Shown: positions 48,096-57,502, numbered from the stretch's first letter. The stretch: DNA of 64,000 nucleotides from an uncultured Acidobacteriota bacterium (GCA_902826455.1 CADEEV010000003.1:1-64000); one strand, 5' to 3'. Numbers and translations: made by a program. The notes: a model not told the origin generated them from the sequence alone.

Positions 48096-49303
48096 GCGCT
48101 GGCGGCGAGGGCGCGGGCGGCCACGAACGCCGTCGACCAGGCCCACTGGAAGTTGAAGCCGCCGATGCGGCCGTCCACGTCCAGGATCTCGCCCACGCAG
48201 TAGAGGCCCGGGGCGATCCGCGACTGCATCGTGGCCGGGTCGATCTCGCCCTGGGGAACGCCGCCGGACGTGACCTCGGCAAAGCCGTAGCCGCGGCTGT
48301 CGCGCACCGGCAGCGGCCAGGCCGTGAGGGCATGCACCAGGGAGCGGCGCGCGTCGCGCTTCAGCTGGCCCAGGGTTCCGGCGGGATCGATGCCGAGCGA
48401 CTCGGGCACGGCGGACGCGACCGAGGCCGGCAGGCGCTGCGCCAGGGTCTTCGCGAGCGTCGCCGGGCGCGGGGCCTCGAGGAGCCAGCGCTCCACGGCC
48501 TCGAAGTCGTGGGGCGGGAGGAGGTTCACGAACAGCGCCGCCTCGCGCCCGTCGAGGCGCGCCCGATGCCAGAAGCGTGAGGCGTCGAGGGGCGCCGGGC
48601 CGCTCACGCCGAAGTGGGTCCACAGGAGCGGACCGGGCACCTCGACCTGCTTGCGGCCGTCGACGTGGACCGCGATCGTCACGTCGTGGGCGACGCCCGA
48701 GAGCGCCTTGTGGAAGGCGCCGTCGAGCACGAGCGGGGCGAGCGCCGGGGTCGTGGGCACGAGGGAGTGCCCGAGCGCCCGGGCGAGCGCGTAGCCGCCG
48801 CCGTCGCTGCCGGTCTTCGGGAGCGACAACCCGCCGGTCGCGAGCACCACGCGCTCGGCGAGGACGCGACCCTTCGAGGTCTCGAGGACGAAGCCGGGAG
48901 CGGCCGAGAGCACGCGCTCTCCGGTCGCGAGGGTCACGCCGAGGCGGGCCGCCTCGTCCAGCAGCGCCTTCAGGACCGTCCGGGCGCTGTTGGAGTCGGG
49001 AAACATCTTGCCGCCCGGCTCCTCGTGCAGCGTCACGCCGAGCTCGCGGAAGAAGGCGACGGCTTCGTCGGCCGTGAACGAGCGCAGCACGCGCCTCACG
49101 AACGGGGAACGCCCTTGCCAGAAATCCTCGGGGCCGACCCGGGCGCTCGTGACGTTGCAGCGCCCGCCGCCGCTCACGAGGATCTTGGCTCCGAGGGTGC
49201 GCGCGCCGTCGAGAACGGTGACCGCGAGTCCCCGGCGCGCCGCGAAGATCGCGGTGGCCAGGCCCGCGGCACCGCCCCCGACGACGGCGACGCCGCCGGC
49301 CAA
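48092..49303 (-). CDS. BaiN/HI0933-family FAD-dependent oxidoreductase
   Basis: The 403-residue flavoprotein starts with VAVVGGGAAGLATAI and has the family's ILVSGGGRCNVTS motif, a middle inserted beta domain, and the C-terminal FAD motif VTSGGVPQGEID followed by GLYCVGEILDVDGRIGG and FNFQWAWSTAF. Members are mostly uncharacterised; BaiN reduces bile-acid intermediates. The start is a TTG directly after the TAG of the FKBP gene on the same strand. Confidence 0.9.
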   Translation of the reverse strand: MAGGVAVVGGGAAGLATAIFAARRGLAVTVLDGARTLGAKILVSGGGRCNVTSARVGPEDFWQGRSPFVRRVLRSFTADEAVAFFRELGVTLHEEPGGKMFPDSNSARTVLKALLDEAARLGVTLATGERVLSAAPGFVLETSKGRVLAERVVLATGGLSLPKTGSDGGGYALARALGHSLVPTTPALAPLVLDGAFHKALSGVAHDVTIAVHVDGRKQVEVPGPLLWTHFGVSGPAPLDASRFWHRARLDGREAALFVNLLPPHDFEAVERWLLEAPRPATLAKTLAQRLPASVASAVPESLGIDPAGTLGQLKRDARRSLVHALTAWPLPVRDSRGYGFAEVTSGGVPQGEIDPATMQSRIAPGLYCVGEILDVDGRIGGFNFQWAWSTAFVAARALAASA

Positions 49304-49702
49304 CTACTTGCCGGCGATCGAGAGCAGCTCGACTTCGAAGACGATCGTGGTGTTGCCGGGGATCGGTCCCTGGCCCTGGCTGCCGTAGGCCAGGTTGGGC
49401 GGAATGGTCAGCCGGCGCTTGCCGCCGACCTTCATGCCGACGAGGCCCTGGTCCCAGCCGGGGATCACGGCGCCGGCGCCGAGGCGGAACGTGTAGGGAC
49501 GGCCGCTGTCGTACGAGCTCTCGAACTTCTGTCCGCTCGTGAACGTGCCGAGGTAGTGGACGGTGATCACGTCGCCGACGACGGCCGTGGCACCGGTGCC
49601 GACGACGATGTCCGCGATCACGAGCTCGCCCGTGACCTCGTCCGAACCGCAGGCGGGAAGGAGGATGGCGGCCACGAGGGCCAGGAACAAGGATCTTCTC
49701 AA
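49304..49702 (-). CDS. Lipoprotein FKBP-type peptidyl-prolyl isomerase
   Basis: The 132-residue protein has a lipoprotein signal peptide MRRSLFLALVAAILLPAC, with the lipid-bearing cysteine at residue 18, and one FKBP domain (VHYLGTFTSGQKFESSYD, VIPGWDQGLVGMKVGGKRR, LAYGSQGQGPIPGN, LIFEVELL-like end). It would catalyse proline isomerisation of exported proteins at the outer or inner membrane. TTG 49702 is chosen because AAGGAG lies 7 bases upstream and gives a clean lipobox; an ATG 11 codons earlier (49735) gives a poorer signal. Confidence 0.88.
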   Translation of the reverse strand: MRRSLFLALVAAILLPACGSDEVTGELVIADIVVGTGATAVVGDVITVHYLGTFTSGQKFESSYDSGRPYTFRLGAGAVIPGWDQGLVGMKVGGKRRLTIPPNLAYGSQGQGPIPGNTTIVFEVELLSIAGK

Positions 49703-49758
49703 GTCACGACTCCTTTCGACGAACCAGCCTTCCATTTAAGCCGCGGGTCGGCGGAGCG

Positions 49759-50826
49759 TCAAACGAGGAGCCGGAACGAATGGCTCTTGACCGCGATCCA
49801 GACCGGCACGCCCGGGCGCAGGGCGAGGGCCTTCACGGCTCCGGGGGTCAGGCGCGCGAGCCAGGTCGCGCGGGCCTGTGTCGTCTCGAGCCGCAGCGTG
49901 AGGTCGGTGCCCGTGCGCTCCTCGGCGACCACGGTGCCCGCGTACACGTTGCGGGCCGAGAGCCCCGTGAGCGGCTCGACCGCGAGCAGCACGTCCTCGG
50001 CCCGCACCGCGAGGGTGACGGGGGCGCCGAGGGCCAGGCCCGGCGCGATCGGGACAGAGACGGGCAGGCCGCCCTGGACCACGACGTGGGTCAGACCCGC
50101 CTCGGCATCGTGGCTCGCGACGGCGCCACGGAACAGGTTCTCGATGCCGGCTTCCGCCGCCTGGGCGAGGCCCGGCGACGAGAGCAGGTCGAGCGGCCGG
50201 CCCGCCGCCTCCACGGCGCCGTCGCGCAGCAGCAGGGCGTGGTCCGCGAGGAGCAGGGCCTCCCCGACGTTGTGGGTCACGTAGAGCATCGGCACGCGCC
50301 AGTCGTCGCGCACCCGCAGCAGGTACGGCAGGATGCGCTCGCGCAGCGAGGCGTCGAGGGACGCCAGGGGCTCGTCGAGCAGCAGCAGGGCCGGGTCGCT
50401 CGCGAGGGCCCGCGCCAGGGCGACGCGCTGGCGCTCCCCGCCCGAGAGCCGCGCGGGGTAGCGCTCGAGCAACTCGCCCAGGCCCAGGGTCGCGATCGCG
50501 GTCTCGACGCGCCGCGCGTCGCCGCGCGCGCCGAACGCTACGTTCTCGCCCACGCGCAGGTGCGGGAACAGGCCGGCCGCCTGGGGCACGTAGCCGACGC
50601 GCCGTCGCTCGGGCGCGCGCCTCACCCCGGCGCCGGAGTCGAGCCACACCTCGCCCCCGACCACGATGCGGCCGCGCGCCGCGGGACGCAGGCCGGCCAG
50701 CACCTCGAGCAGCGAGGTCTTGCCCGATCCCGACGGCCCGAGCACTCCCGTCACGCCCGCCCCGAGGGAGGTGCTCACGCGCAGCGGAAAGCGGGACAGC
50801 GGCAGCTCGACCGCGAGCTCGATCAC
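49759..50826 (-). CDS. modC: Molybdate/tungstate ABC transporter ATPase ModC
   Basis: The 355-residue ATPase has Walker A GPSGSGKTS, signature LSGGERQRVALARAL, Walker B LLLLDEPLASLD and a C-terminal TOBE region (residues about 290-355), which binds molybdate in ModC. It powers oxyanion import with the permease encoded just upstream, with which it overlaps by GTGA. No molybdate-binding ModA gene is adjacent. Sulfate or tungstate is possible, but the size and TOBE domain favour molybdate. Confidence 0.88.
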   Translation of the reverse strand: MIELAVELPLSRFPLRVSTSLGAGVTGVLGPSGSGKTSLLEVLAGLRPAARGRIVVGGEVWLDSGAGVRRAPERRRVGYVPQAAGLFPHLRVGENVAFGARGDARRVETAIATLGLGELLERYPARLSGGERQRVALARALASDPALLLLDEPLASLDASLRERILPYLLRVRDDWRVPMLYVTHNVGEALLLADHALLLRDGAVEAAGRPLDLLSSPGLAQAAEAGIENLFRGAVASHDAEAGLTHVVVQGGLPVSVPIAPGLALGAPVTLAVRAEDVLLAVEPLTGLSARNVYAGTVVAEERTGTDLTLRLETTQARATWLARLTPGAVKALALRPGVPVWIAVKSHSFRLLV

Positions 50827-51500
50827 GAGGCGAGCCGCCGGTCGCGCGCGCGCGTGAGCCACTCCGTCGTCCACAGGCAGGCGAAGGCGAGGGCCACGGT
50901 GACGCCGGCCAGGACCATGGCCCGATCGTCGCGCCCGAGCTGGCTCTCGTGGAAGATCGCGAGGGCCAGGGTCTGGGTCTTCCCGGGGATGTTGCCGGCG
51001 ACCATGATCGTCGCGCCGAACTCGCCCAGGGCGCGGCTGAAGGCGAGGGCGACGCCGGCGAGCACGCCGCGCCAGGCGAGCGGGAGCGTGACGCGGAAGA
51101 ACGCCGCGAGCGGGCTGCAGCCGAGGGTGCGCGCGAGACCCACGAGGTGCGGATCCACCTCCTCGAACGCCGTGCGGGCCGAGCGCACCAGGAGCGGGAA
51201 GGACATCAGCATCGTCGCGACCAGCACGCCGCGCCAGGTGAACACGATGTCCCAGCCGCGGACGGCGAGCCACGCGCCGAACGTCGTGCGGCGCGACAGG
51301 ACCTCGAGCAGCACGAGGCCCACCGCCGTGGGCGGCAGGACGAGGGGCAGCGCCAGCAGCGTCTCGAGGACGCCCTTGCCGGGGCCGCGATAGCGCGCCA
51401 GCAACAGCGCGGCGAGCAGGCCTGGCGGGACGAGCAGCAGCGTCCCCAGGGCCGCGACCTTCAGCGTGAAGGCGACGACGCGCAGCTCCTCGGACGTCAC
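50823..51500 (-). CDS. modB: Molybdate ABC transporter permease ModB
   Basis: The 225-residue protein has about five membrane helices and the binding-protein-dependent permease loop EVDPHLVGLARTLGCSPLAAFF, with RALGEFGATIMVAGNIPGKT, a stretch strongly conserved in ModB. It forms the membrane channel with ModC. The GTG start lies 6 bases after the stop of the DinB gene. ModA is missing from the window. Confidence 0.9.
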   Translation of the reverse strand: MTSEELRVVAFTLKVAALGTLLLVPPGLLAALLLARYRGPGKGVLETLLALPLVLPPTAVGLVLLEVLSRRTTFGAWLAVRGWDIVFTWRGVLVATMLMSFPLLVRSARTAFEEVDPHLVGLARTLGCSPLAAFFRVTLPLAWRGVLAGVALAFSRALGEFGATIMVAGNIPGKTQTLALAIFHESQLGRDDRAMVLAGVTVALAFACLWTTEWLTRARDRRLAS

Positions 51501-51506
51501 GGTCGC

Positions 51507-52004
51507 CTAGCGGCCGCCTTGGGCCGCTTCCCAGGCCTTCAGGTTGCGGTCGATCTGCCCCGCGTGCTTCTCGAGGTGCTCGGCGTAGGACTCGAGCCAG
51601 CTGTCGCCCGAGTACGGGCCGGAGTGGGTGTGCCGGCCCGCGCTCGCCCAGTCCTTGTCCGAGAAGCGCTCGATCAGCGCGACGGTGTGGGCCCGCACCG
51701 CGTCGATCGTGGCGAAGGCCGACTCGACCGGCAGGCTGTGGTAGTCGAAGCGGCGCGCCCAGTCGGCCTCGTCGTAGCCCAGGATCACGGGCTCGGCCTC
51801 GCTGACGAGGTAGCGGATGCGGGCATAGGCGTTCGTCTCCGAGTCGGCGCAATGGCACACCACCTCGTGAGCCGACCACTTGCCCGGACCGGGCCGGAAG
51901 AGGCGCGCGGCCTCGGGCACGCGCTCCCAGGCCGCGTGGAGCAGGGCGGGACCGCGCGCGTAGCGCTCGATCCGGGAACGGCGTTCAGGGGCGGACAGGG
52001 CCAT
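51507..52004 (-). CDS. DinB-family protein
   Basis: The 165-residue protein has the four-helix DinB pattern with metal-binding histidines in WSAHEVVCHCADSE, DYHSLPVE and YAEHLEKHAGQID. It resembles the DinB_2 (DUF664-like) group of thiol-linked transferases. GAGGAG precedes ATG 52004. Its first 20 bases overlap the end of the membrane-protein gene upstream. Confidence 0.85.
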   Translation of the reverse strand: MALSAPERRSRIERYARGPALLHAAWERVPEAARLFRPGPGKWSAHEVVCHCADSETNAYARIRYLVSEAEPVILGYDEADWARRFDYHSLPVESAFATIDAVRAHTVALIERFSDKDWASAGRHTHSGPYSGDSWLESYAEHLEKHAGQIDRNLKAWEAAQGGR

Positions 52005-52917
52005 CGGGGACTCCTCGTTCGGTGTCGAACATGGGTACGCCGAGCTGCTCGAGCAGGCCCAGCGACCAGGCGCGTTCGAAGAAGAAGAAGGGCTGCAGCA
52101 CGACCTGCGCGACGACGGGCAGCAGCGCGCAGCAGCAGGTGAAGCAGGCGGCGACCAGGCTCGCGACGCCCAGGATGAACGCAAAGGCGATCTTCAGGGC
52201 CAGGTACACGGCGACGGCGCCCTTGTGCGGGGCGAGCAGGCCCGCGGCACGGCGCGCGGCGTCCCCGCACGCGAGGCCCTCGCGCCACTGGAGCGGCGCC
52301 ACGAAATCGCGCAGGAACACCGAGGCGAGGGACGCGGCGAGCACCACGAGCAGCGCCAGGAGTACGAGCCCGACGACGACGAGCGCGGTCGCGAGGCCGG
52401 GCAGGCGGTCGCGCGAGTGCATCCAGAGCGTGAGCGCTCCCGACCCGACCAGCAGCAGGACGGCGCTGAGCGTCGCCATGGCCAGGGCGAAACGCCAGGC
52501 GAACAGGGACTGGGCGTTCTCCGCATGGGCCGAGAAGCGCAGCCCGAGCTCGCGCGGCGCCGCCGCCACCGCCTCGAGATACATGAAGATGCCGCGGGAG
52601 TTGATCCACAGCACGAGCGCGCTCACGAGCACGATGAAGAGAAGGCCCGCCGCGGCCAGGCCCATCAGCAGGCCGACGTGGTCGCCGGCCCACGCGGCGG
52701 CCTTCGCGATCTCGGGTCCGGCGCCCTCGCCGCCGTCGCCGAGCCCGCCCCCGCCGGGAACGTTCGAGGGCACGCCGCTGCCGCCGCGGCCGCACTGGTC
52801 CAGGAAGGCCACGAAGCCGAGGAGGAGCCAGCGCTCGAAACGGAAGGGGAACAGGCTGCGGCGGGTGTGTTCGATCGCCCGCTGAGCGGCGTCGAGGGGC
52901 GAGACGCGCAGGCTCAT
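51985..52917 (-). CDS. Multi-pass membrane protein, function unknown
   Basis: The 310-residue protein begins with a soluble segment containing RVSPLDAAQRAIEHTRRSLFPF and RFERWLLLGFVAFL, then a glycine-rich loop, then about five membrane helices. The cysteine-rich segment AACFTCCCALLP sits in the fifth. This resembles a DUF-type family seen beside many unrelated genes (often annotated DUF4013-like), but I do not assign it firmly. Confidence 0.75.
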   Translation of the reverse strand: MSLRVSPLDAAQRAIEHTRRSLFPFRFERWLLLGFVAFLDQCGRGGSGVPSNVPGGGGLGDGGEGAGPEIAKAAAWAGDHVGLLMGLAAAGLLFIVLVSALVLWINSRGIFMYLEAVAAAPRELGLRFSAHAENAQSLFAWRFALAMATLSAVLLLVGSGALTLWMHSRDRLPGLATALVVVGLVLLALLVVLAASLASVFLRDFVAPLQWREGLACGDAARRAAGLLAPHKGAVAVYLALKIAFAFILGVASLVAACFTCCCALLPVVAQVVLQPFFFFERAWSLGLLEQLGVPMFDTERGVPDGPVRP

Positions 52918-52985
52918 GTGCGGGGCGATATTAGCAGACGCTTCCGAAGCGAAGTGCTATCCTCCCGGCCGGAGTTTCTTCCCTC

Positions 52986-55349
52986 TTGCTCGAAGACGGC
53001 GCACGAGAGCTCCCCCTCGTCGGGGAGATCGGCCTGGCACTCGGCCGGGCGGCGGGCACGCGCGCGGCCCTCGAGGCCGCGGCGCAGGCCCTGGCCCGCC
53101 AGCCGGGCGCCGGCCTCGCGTGCGTGTTCACCGTCGAGGGCGAGGGCAACTTCCTCGAGCTCGCGGCCAGCGCCGGTGCCGGCGAGCTCCCCTGCGAGGT
53201 CGGCGCCCGGCTCCTGATCGGCCACGACCGCTACGGCCGCGCCGTGCAGCAGCGGCGCTCCGCGGTGGCCCGCGACGAGAGCGGCTGGTTCCTCGCGTGC
53301 CCCGTGCGCATCGGAGAGGACGTGGTCGGTCTCGCGACGCTCACGAGCCCGGAGCCCCTCGCGCCGGCGTTCGCGAACGAGGTCGAGTCGGCGGCGGCGC
53401 TGCTCGGCCAGTTCCTCGACCGCGTGCGCCTGCAGGGCGAGCTGCGCGAGAGCGCGCATCTCCTGGGGCTCGTCACCGACCAGGTCCCGGCCATCCTGTG
53501 GACCCTCGACGTCCACCTGCGCATCACGGCGTCGCTGGGCAGCGGGCTGCGCGCCCTCGGCCTGCGTCCGGGCCAGATGGTGGGCCGCACGCTCTTCGAC
53601 TGGCTGGGTCCGAACCCCGAGTCGAACCCGAGCCTCGGCCATCACCTGCGCGCCCTCGCGGGCGAGGTGGTCACCTACGAGTGGAGGGAGCACGGCGTCG
53701 CCTTCGAGACCCGGCTCCAGCCCCTGCGCGACGCCTCGGGCCGGATCACCGGCGTCGTGGGCTTCACGGTCGACGTCTCCCAGCGCGAGCGCGAGCGCGA
53801 GGCGCTACGGGCCTCCGAGCACCAGTACCGGCTCGTCGTCGAGAACGCGAACGAGGCGATCGTCGTGGCCCAGGACGGGCGGCTGCGCTTCGTGAACGGC
53901 AAGGCCGAGGAGATCATCGGCGTGAGCCGCGCCGAGCTCCTCGGGATGCCGCTGCTCGAGGCCGTGCACCCCGACGACCACGGTCTCGTCATGGACCGCT
54001 ACCAGCGCCGGATCCAGGGCGAGGACGTGGCGCACTTCTACTCGTTCCGCGTGGTGCGGCCCGACGGCGGCGTGCGCTGGGTCGACATCAACGCGATCAC
54101 CTTCGAATGGGAAGGGCGTCCCGCGACGCTCAACTTCTTCACCGACGTCACCGAGCGCGAGCGCGCCCAGGCCGAGCTCCGGGAGAAGGAGCTGGCCCGG
54201 GAGCGCGAGGAGCGCCGCGTCGAGGACGCGCTGCACCGCGCCCAGAAGATGCAGAGCCTCGGGCTGCTGGCCGGCGGCATCGCTCACGACTTCAACAACC
54301 TGCTGGTCGCGATCCTGGGCCACGCGGACCTCGCGACGCGGGACGTGGCGCCGGGCACGGCCCTCGCGGGCCGCGTCGAGCAGATCCGCCTCGCGGCCAC
54401 CCGGGCCGCGGAGCTCACCCACCAGATGCTGGTGTTCGCGGGCAAGGGCCGCGTCGCGGTCCAGGCCGTCGACCTCTCGGGCCTGGTCGGCGAGATCAGC
54501 CAGCTCCTGGCGGCCGGCCTCTCGAAGAAGACGCGCCTCGAGTACGCGCTCGGCGCCGGGCTGCCGACGCTGCAGGGCGATCCGAGCCAGCTCCGGCAGC
54601 TCGTCATGAACCTGCTCACGAACGCCTCCGAGTCCCTCGAGGGCGGGGAGGGCACGGTGACGGTGCGCACCGGCACCCTCGACGCGGACAAGCCCGCGCT
54701 CGTCGAGTGCGTGCTCGGCGAGGACCTTGCTCCGGGACCCTACGTCTTCCTCGAGGTGGCGGACGAGGGCGCCGGCATGACGGCCGAGACCCAGGCCCGC
54801 ATGTTCGACCCCTTCTTCACCACGAAGTTCGCGGGGCGCGGGCTCGGGCTCGCGGCCACCCTCGGCATCGTGCGCGGCCACCGGGGCGCCATCCGCGTGC
54901 GCTCGGCGCCCGGCCGCGGCACCACGTTCGGCGTGCTGTTCCCCGCGACGGCCGCGACGCCGAGGAGCGCCGACGCCTCGCGCGCCACGGTGCTCGCCCT
55001 CGACGTGGACGCCGGGGTGCTCGGGGCCCTGAGGGCGCACCTGAGCGACGCCGGCTTCAAGGTGCTGACCGCGCGCAGCGCCCGCGACGGCCTGAAGCTG
55101 TTCGAGAGCGCCAGCGACGACATCGTGCTGGCGCTCGTCGACGCCTCCGTCATGGAGGACACGCCCCACATCGCCCACGACCTGCGCCGGGTCCGGCCGG
55201 CGCTCCCGATCCTGTTCTCGAGCGGCTACGCGGAAGCGGCGGCGCGCGGCGGCGACGGCTTCTCGGGCCGGGACAGCTTCATCCAGAAGCCCTACCGCCA
55301 CGCGGCGCTCGTCGAGGCCGCCGAGCGCGCCCGCGACCTCGCCGAGTGA
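52986..55349 (+). CDS. Hybrid histidine kinase with GAF, two PAS and a receiver-like domain
   Basis: The 787-residue protein has a GAF-like domain (residues about 20-160), two PAS domains (about 165-280 and 290-405; VNGKAEEIIGVSRAELLG), a short coiled coil, HisKA with the histidine in GGIAHDFNNLLVAI, HATPase (MNLLTNASESL, DEGAGM, GRGLGLAATLG) and a C-terminal receiver-like domain. That domain keeps an aspartate in LALVDASVM and the lysine in QKPY but has LALDVDAG instead of the acidic pair at the start, so its phosphorylation is doubtful. TTG 52986 has GGAG at 52971-52974 and TATCCT at 52958-52963 upstream. Its end overlaps the converging gene by 71 bases. Confidence 0.88.
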   Translation: MLEDGARELPLVGEIGLALGRAAGTRAALEAAAQALARQPGAGLACVFTVEGEGNFLELAASAGAGELPCEVGARLLIGHDRYGRAVQQRRSAVARDESGWFLACPVRIGEDVVGLATLTSPEPLAPAFANEVESAAALLGQFLDRVRLQGELRESAHLLGLVTDQVPAILWTLDVHLRITASLGSGLRALGLRPGQMVGRTLFDWLGPNPESNPSLGHHLRALAGEVVTYEWREHGVAFETRLQPLRDASGRITGVVGFTVDVSQREREREALRASEHQYRLVVENANEAIVVAQDGRLRFVNGKAEEIIGVSRAELLGMPLLEAVHPDDHGLVMDRYQRRIQGEDVAHFYSFRVVRPDGGVRWVDINAITFEWEGRPATLNFFTDVTERERAQAELREKELAREREERRVEDALHRAQKMQSLGLLAGGIAHDFNNLLVAILGHADLATRDVAPGTALAGRVEQIRLAATRAAELTHQMLVFAGKGRVAVQAVDLSGLVGEISQLLAAGLSKKTRLEYALGAGLPTLQGDPSQLRQLVMNLLTNASESLEGGEGTVTVRTGTLDADKPALVECVLGEDLAPGPYVFLEVADEGAGMTAETQARMFDPFFTTKFAGRGLGLAATLGIVRGHRGAIRVRSAPGRGTTFGVLFPATAATPRSADASRATVLALDVDAGVLGALRAHLSDAGFKVLTARSARDGLKLFESASDDIVLALVDASVMEDTPHIAHDLRRVRPALPILFSSGYAEAAARGGDGFSGRDSFIQKPYRHAALVEAAERARDLAE

Positions 55350-56361
55350 TCTCGAGCAGGTCGGACAGGAGCGCGTAGGCGGTCTGGTCGACGCCGCCCG
55401 GGCCCTCGGCGAGCCCGACGTCGCCCATGAGGTCGGTCTCGAGGACCAGAACGCCGTCCGCGTGGACGGCCAGGATGTCGCCGCTCCCGAGCGCTTCGAG
55501 GCCGACGCTCAGCACCACGCGGCGGCCGTCGCGCCGGCCGCGGGCCACGAGACGCAGGCGCTCGCCCCGGGCGCGCGCGGCCGTGACGACCGCCGGCGCG
55601 ATCCCGGAGATTCCCTCGCGGCGCACGTCCGCCGGGCGCAGGTCGGCTCCCATCACGGCGTTGGCGATCGCGCAGGCCTTGACCGCGGCGTCCCAGCCAT
55701 CGATGTCGTTGCGGGGATCGGCCTCGGCGACGCCGGCCTCCTGCACCTCGCGCAGCGCGGCGTCGAAGGCGACGCCCTCCTCCATGCGTCCGAGGATCCG
55801 CGTCGTGGTGGCGTTCAGCACGCCGCGGAAGCCCGTGACCGCGAGGCCGGGCAGGCAGCGCTCGGCCAGGTTGAAGATCGGGAAGCCGTCCATCACGGCG
55901 CCCTCGTGGAGGAAGCTCGTGCCCGCGCGCGCGGCGAGGCGGCGGAGCCGGCGCAGGCCGAAGGCCACGGGCCCCTTGTTCGCCGTGACGACGTGGAGCC
56001 CGCGCGTCAGGGCCGCCGCGACGTGGGACGTGGCGGGCTCGCCCGTGCGCGGATCGAGCGGCGTGATCTCGACCAGGACGTCGGCGGGCACGCGCTCGAT
56101 GAACTCGGGGATCGACGCCACCGCGGGCCCGCGGTGCAGCGCCGCCAGGGAGCGGCCGGCCAGCGAGAGCGTCGTGGCCCGCCGCGGCGACAGGCCCGCG
56201 CGGTCGATCGCGATGCCGTGACGGGCGGTGGCGATGCCGGTGACGACGGGCATGACGCCGGCCGCACGCAGGGCCCGCCCGAAGGGCCCCGGCAGCAGCT
56301 GTGCGAAGCGCCGGCCGACGTGGCCGAAGCCCACGAAGGCGAGGCGCAGCTTCGACCTCAC
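55279..56361 (-). CDS. Homoserine dehydrogenase family protein
   Basis: The 360-residue protein has the NAD motif AFVGFGHVGRRFAQLL, the catalytic-lysine segment VVTANKGPVAFG, GAVMDGFPIFNL, GVLNATTTRIL and EADPRNDIDGWDAAVK, all conserved in homoserine dehydrogenase. There is no ACT domain. It would reduce aspartate semialdehyde to homoserine. The last 22 residues, rich in arginine, are encoded opposite the end of the hybrid kinase and are probably non-essential. GTG 56361 overlaps the aminotransferase stop (GTGA). Confidence 0.87.
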   Translation of the reverse strand: MRSKLRLAFVGFGHVGRRFAQLLPGPFGRALRAAGVMPVVTGIATARHGIAIDRAGLSPRRATTLSLAGRSLAALHRGPAVASIPEFIERVPADVLVEITPLDPRTGEPATSHVAAALTRGLHVVTANKGPVAFGLRRLRRLAARAGTSFLHEGAVMDGFPIFNLAERCLPGLAVTGFRGVLNATTTRILGRMEEGVAFDAALREVQEAGVAEADPRNDIDGWDAAVKACAIANAVMGADLRPADVRREGISGIAPAVVTAARARGERLRLVARGRRDGRRVVLSVGLEALGSGDILAVHADGVLVLETDLMGDVGLAEGPGGVDQTAYALLSDLLEITRRGRGRARRPRRAPRGGRASG

Positions 56362-57476
56362 GCCGCGGGCAGCGTGTCCAGGATCGCGTCGATGCGCTTC
56401 AGGCCGCCCGACAGGTCGTGGGGCTCGTTGCCGTAGCCGATGCGCAGGAACCCGTCCATGCCGAAGTGGTCGCCCGGCACGATCAGCACGCTCTGCTGGT
56501 CGCGCAGCCGCAGCACGAGCTCCGTCGAGTTCACCTTCCAGGGGTAGCGCACGTACGCGATCGCGCCGGCCTCCGGCGTCACCATGCGGAACGCGTCGCG
56601 GCGTTTGCCGGCCCAGCTCTCGAGGACGGCGTAGTTCTCGCGCAGGATGCCTTTCGTGCGCGCGAGGATGCGCGGGCGCGTGGCCGGCGCCAGGGCCTTC
56701 TGGGCCAGGAAGTCCGAGAGCGCGCCCGGGCTGATCGACGTGTAGTCCTTGCGTCCCCACAGGTCGTAGGTCGAGCTCGCGGGCGCGACGATCCAGCCGA
56801 TGCGCAGGCCGGGCAGGCCGTACGCCTTGCTCAGGCCGCAGGTCGCGAGCACCCGGTCGTAGGTGCCCCAGAACGACGGCGTCTCGGGCGCGTCGCGCTC
56901 GGCGCCGCGGTACACCTCGTCGGCCAGGATCCAGGCGCCCACCGAGGCGGCCGCCGACACGATCGCGGCCCGGTCGGCGTCGCTCAGGATCGCGCCCGTC
57001 GGGTTGTTCGGGTTGCAGACCACGATCATCTTCGTCTTCGCGTTGACCGCGCGCCGCAGCTCCTCGGGGTCGAGCCCCCAGCCGCGCTCCTCGTGGAGCG
57101 GCACCGGCACGACCTTCGCCCCGAAGCCTCCGAACAGGCCCAGGAGCTGGCCGTAGTTCGGCAGGATCATCACGACCTCGTCGCCGGGCTCGATCGTGCG
57201 CCAGGCGCAGATGAAGTTGGCCTCGGCGGAGCCGTTCGTGACCACGACGTTCTCGACGGCGGCGCCCGGGTACAGGCCCGCGATCGTCGCGCGCAGCTCG
57301 TCGGTGCCGTTCGACTGGACGTAGACGAGCCGGCGCCGCAGGAGATCCTGGCACTCGTCGGGCGTGAGGAACTCCTCGACCGACATGGGATGCACGCCGC
57401 TCTCGGAGAGGTTGTGGGAGACGCGGTTCTCCCACTCGGACTGCATCCGCTCCATCTCGAAGGGCTGGATCTTCAT
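56358..57476 (-). CDS. Class I/II PLP-dependent aminotransferase
   Basis: The 372-residue protein has the fold-type I aminotransferase elements: VVTNGSAEANF (phosphate loop), CNPNNPTGAILS, LADEVYRGAE with the aspartate that contacts the pyridine ring, LSKAYGLPGLRIGW with the Schiff-base lysine, and FLRIGYGNEP with the carboxylate-binding arginine. The substrate is unknown; the coupled homoserine dehydrogenase hints at an aspartate-family substrate. It heads the two-gene set. Confidence 0.9.
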   Translation of the reverse strand: MKIQPFEMERMQSEWENRVSHNLSESGVHPMSVEEFLTPDECQDLLRRRLVYVQSNGTDELRATIAGLYPGAAVENVVVTNGSAEANFICAWRTIEPGDEVVMILPNYGQLLGLFGGFGAKVVPVPLHEERGWGLDPEELRRAVNAKTKMIVVCNPNNPTGAILSDADRAAIVSAAASVGAWILADEVYRGAERDAPETPSFWGTYDRVLATCGLSKAYGLPGLRIGWIVAPASSTYDLWGRKDYTSISPGALSDFLAQKALAPATRPRILARTKGILRENYAVLESWAGKRRDAFRMVTPEAGAIAYVRYPWKVNSTELVLRLRDQQSVLIVPGDHFGMDGFLRIGYGNEPHDLSGGLKRIDAILDTLPAA

Positions 57477-57502
57477 GGCGCGGATTGTAGCCCGGCGCGA
57501 CT

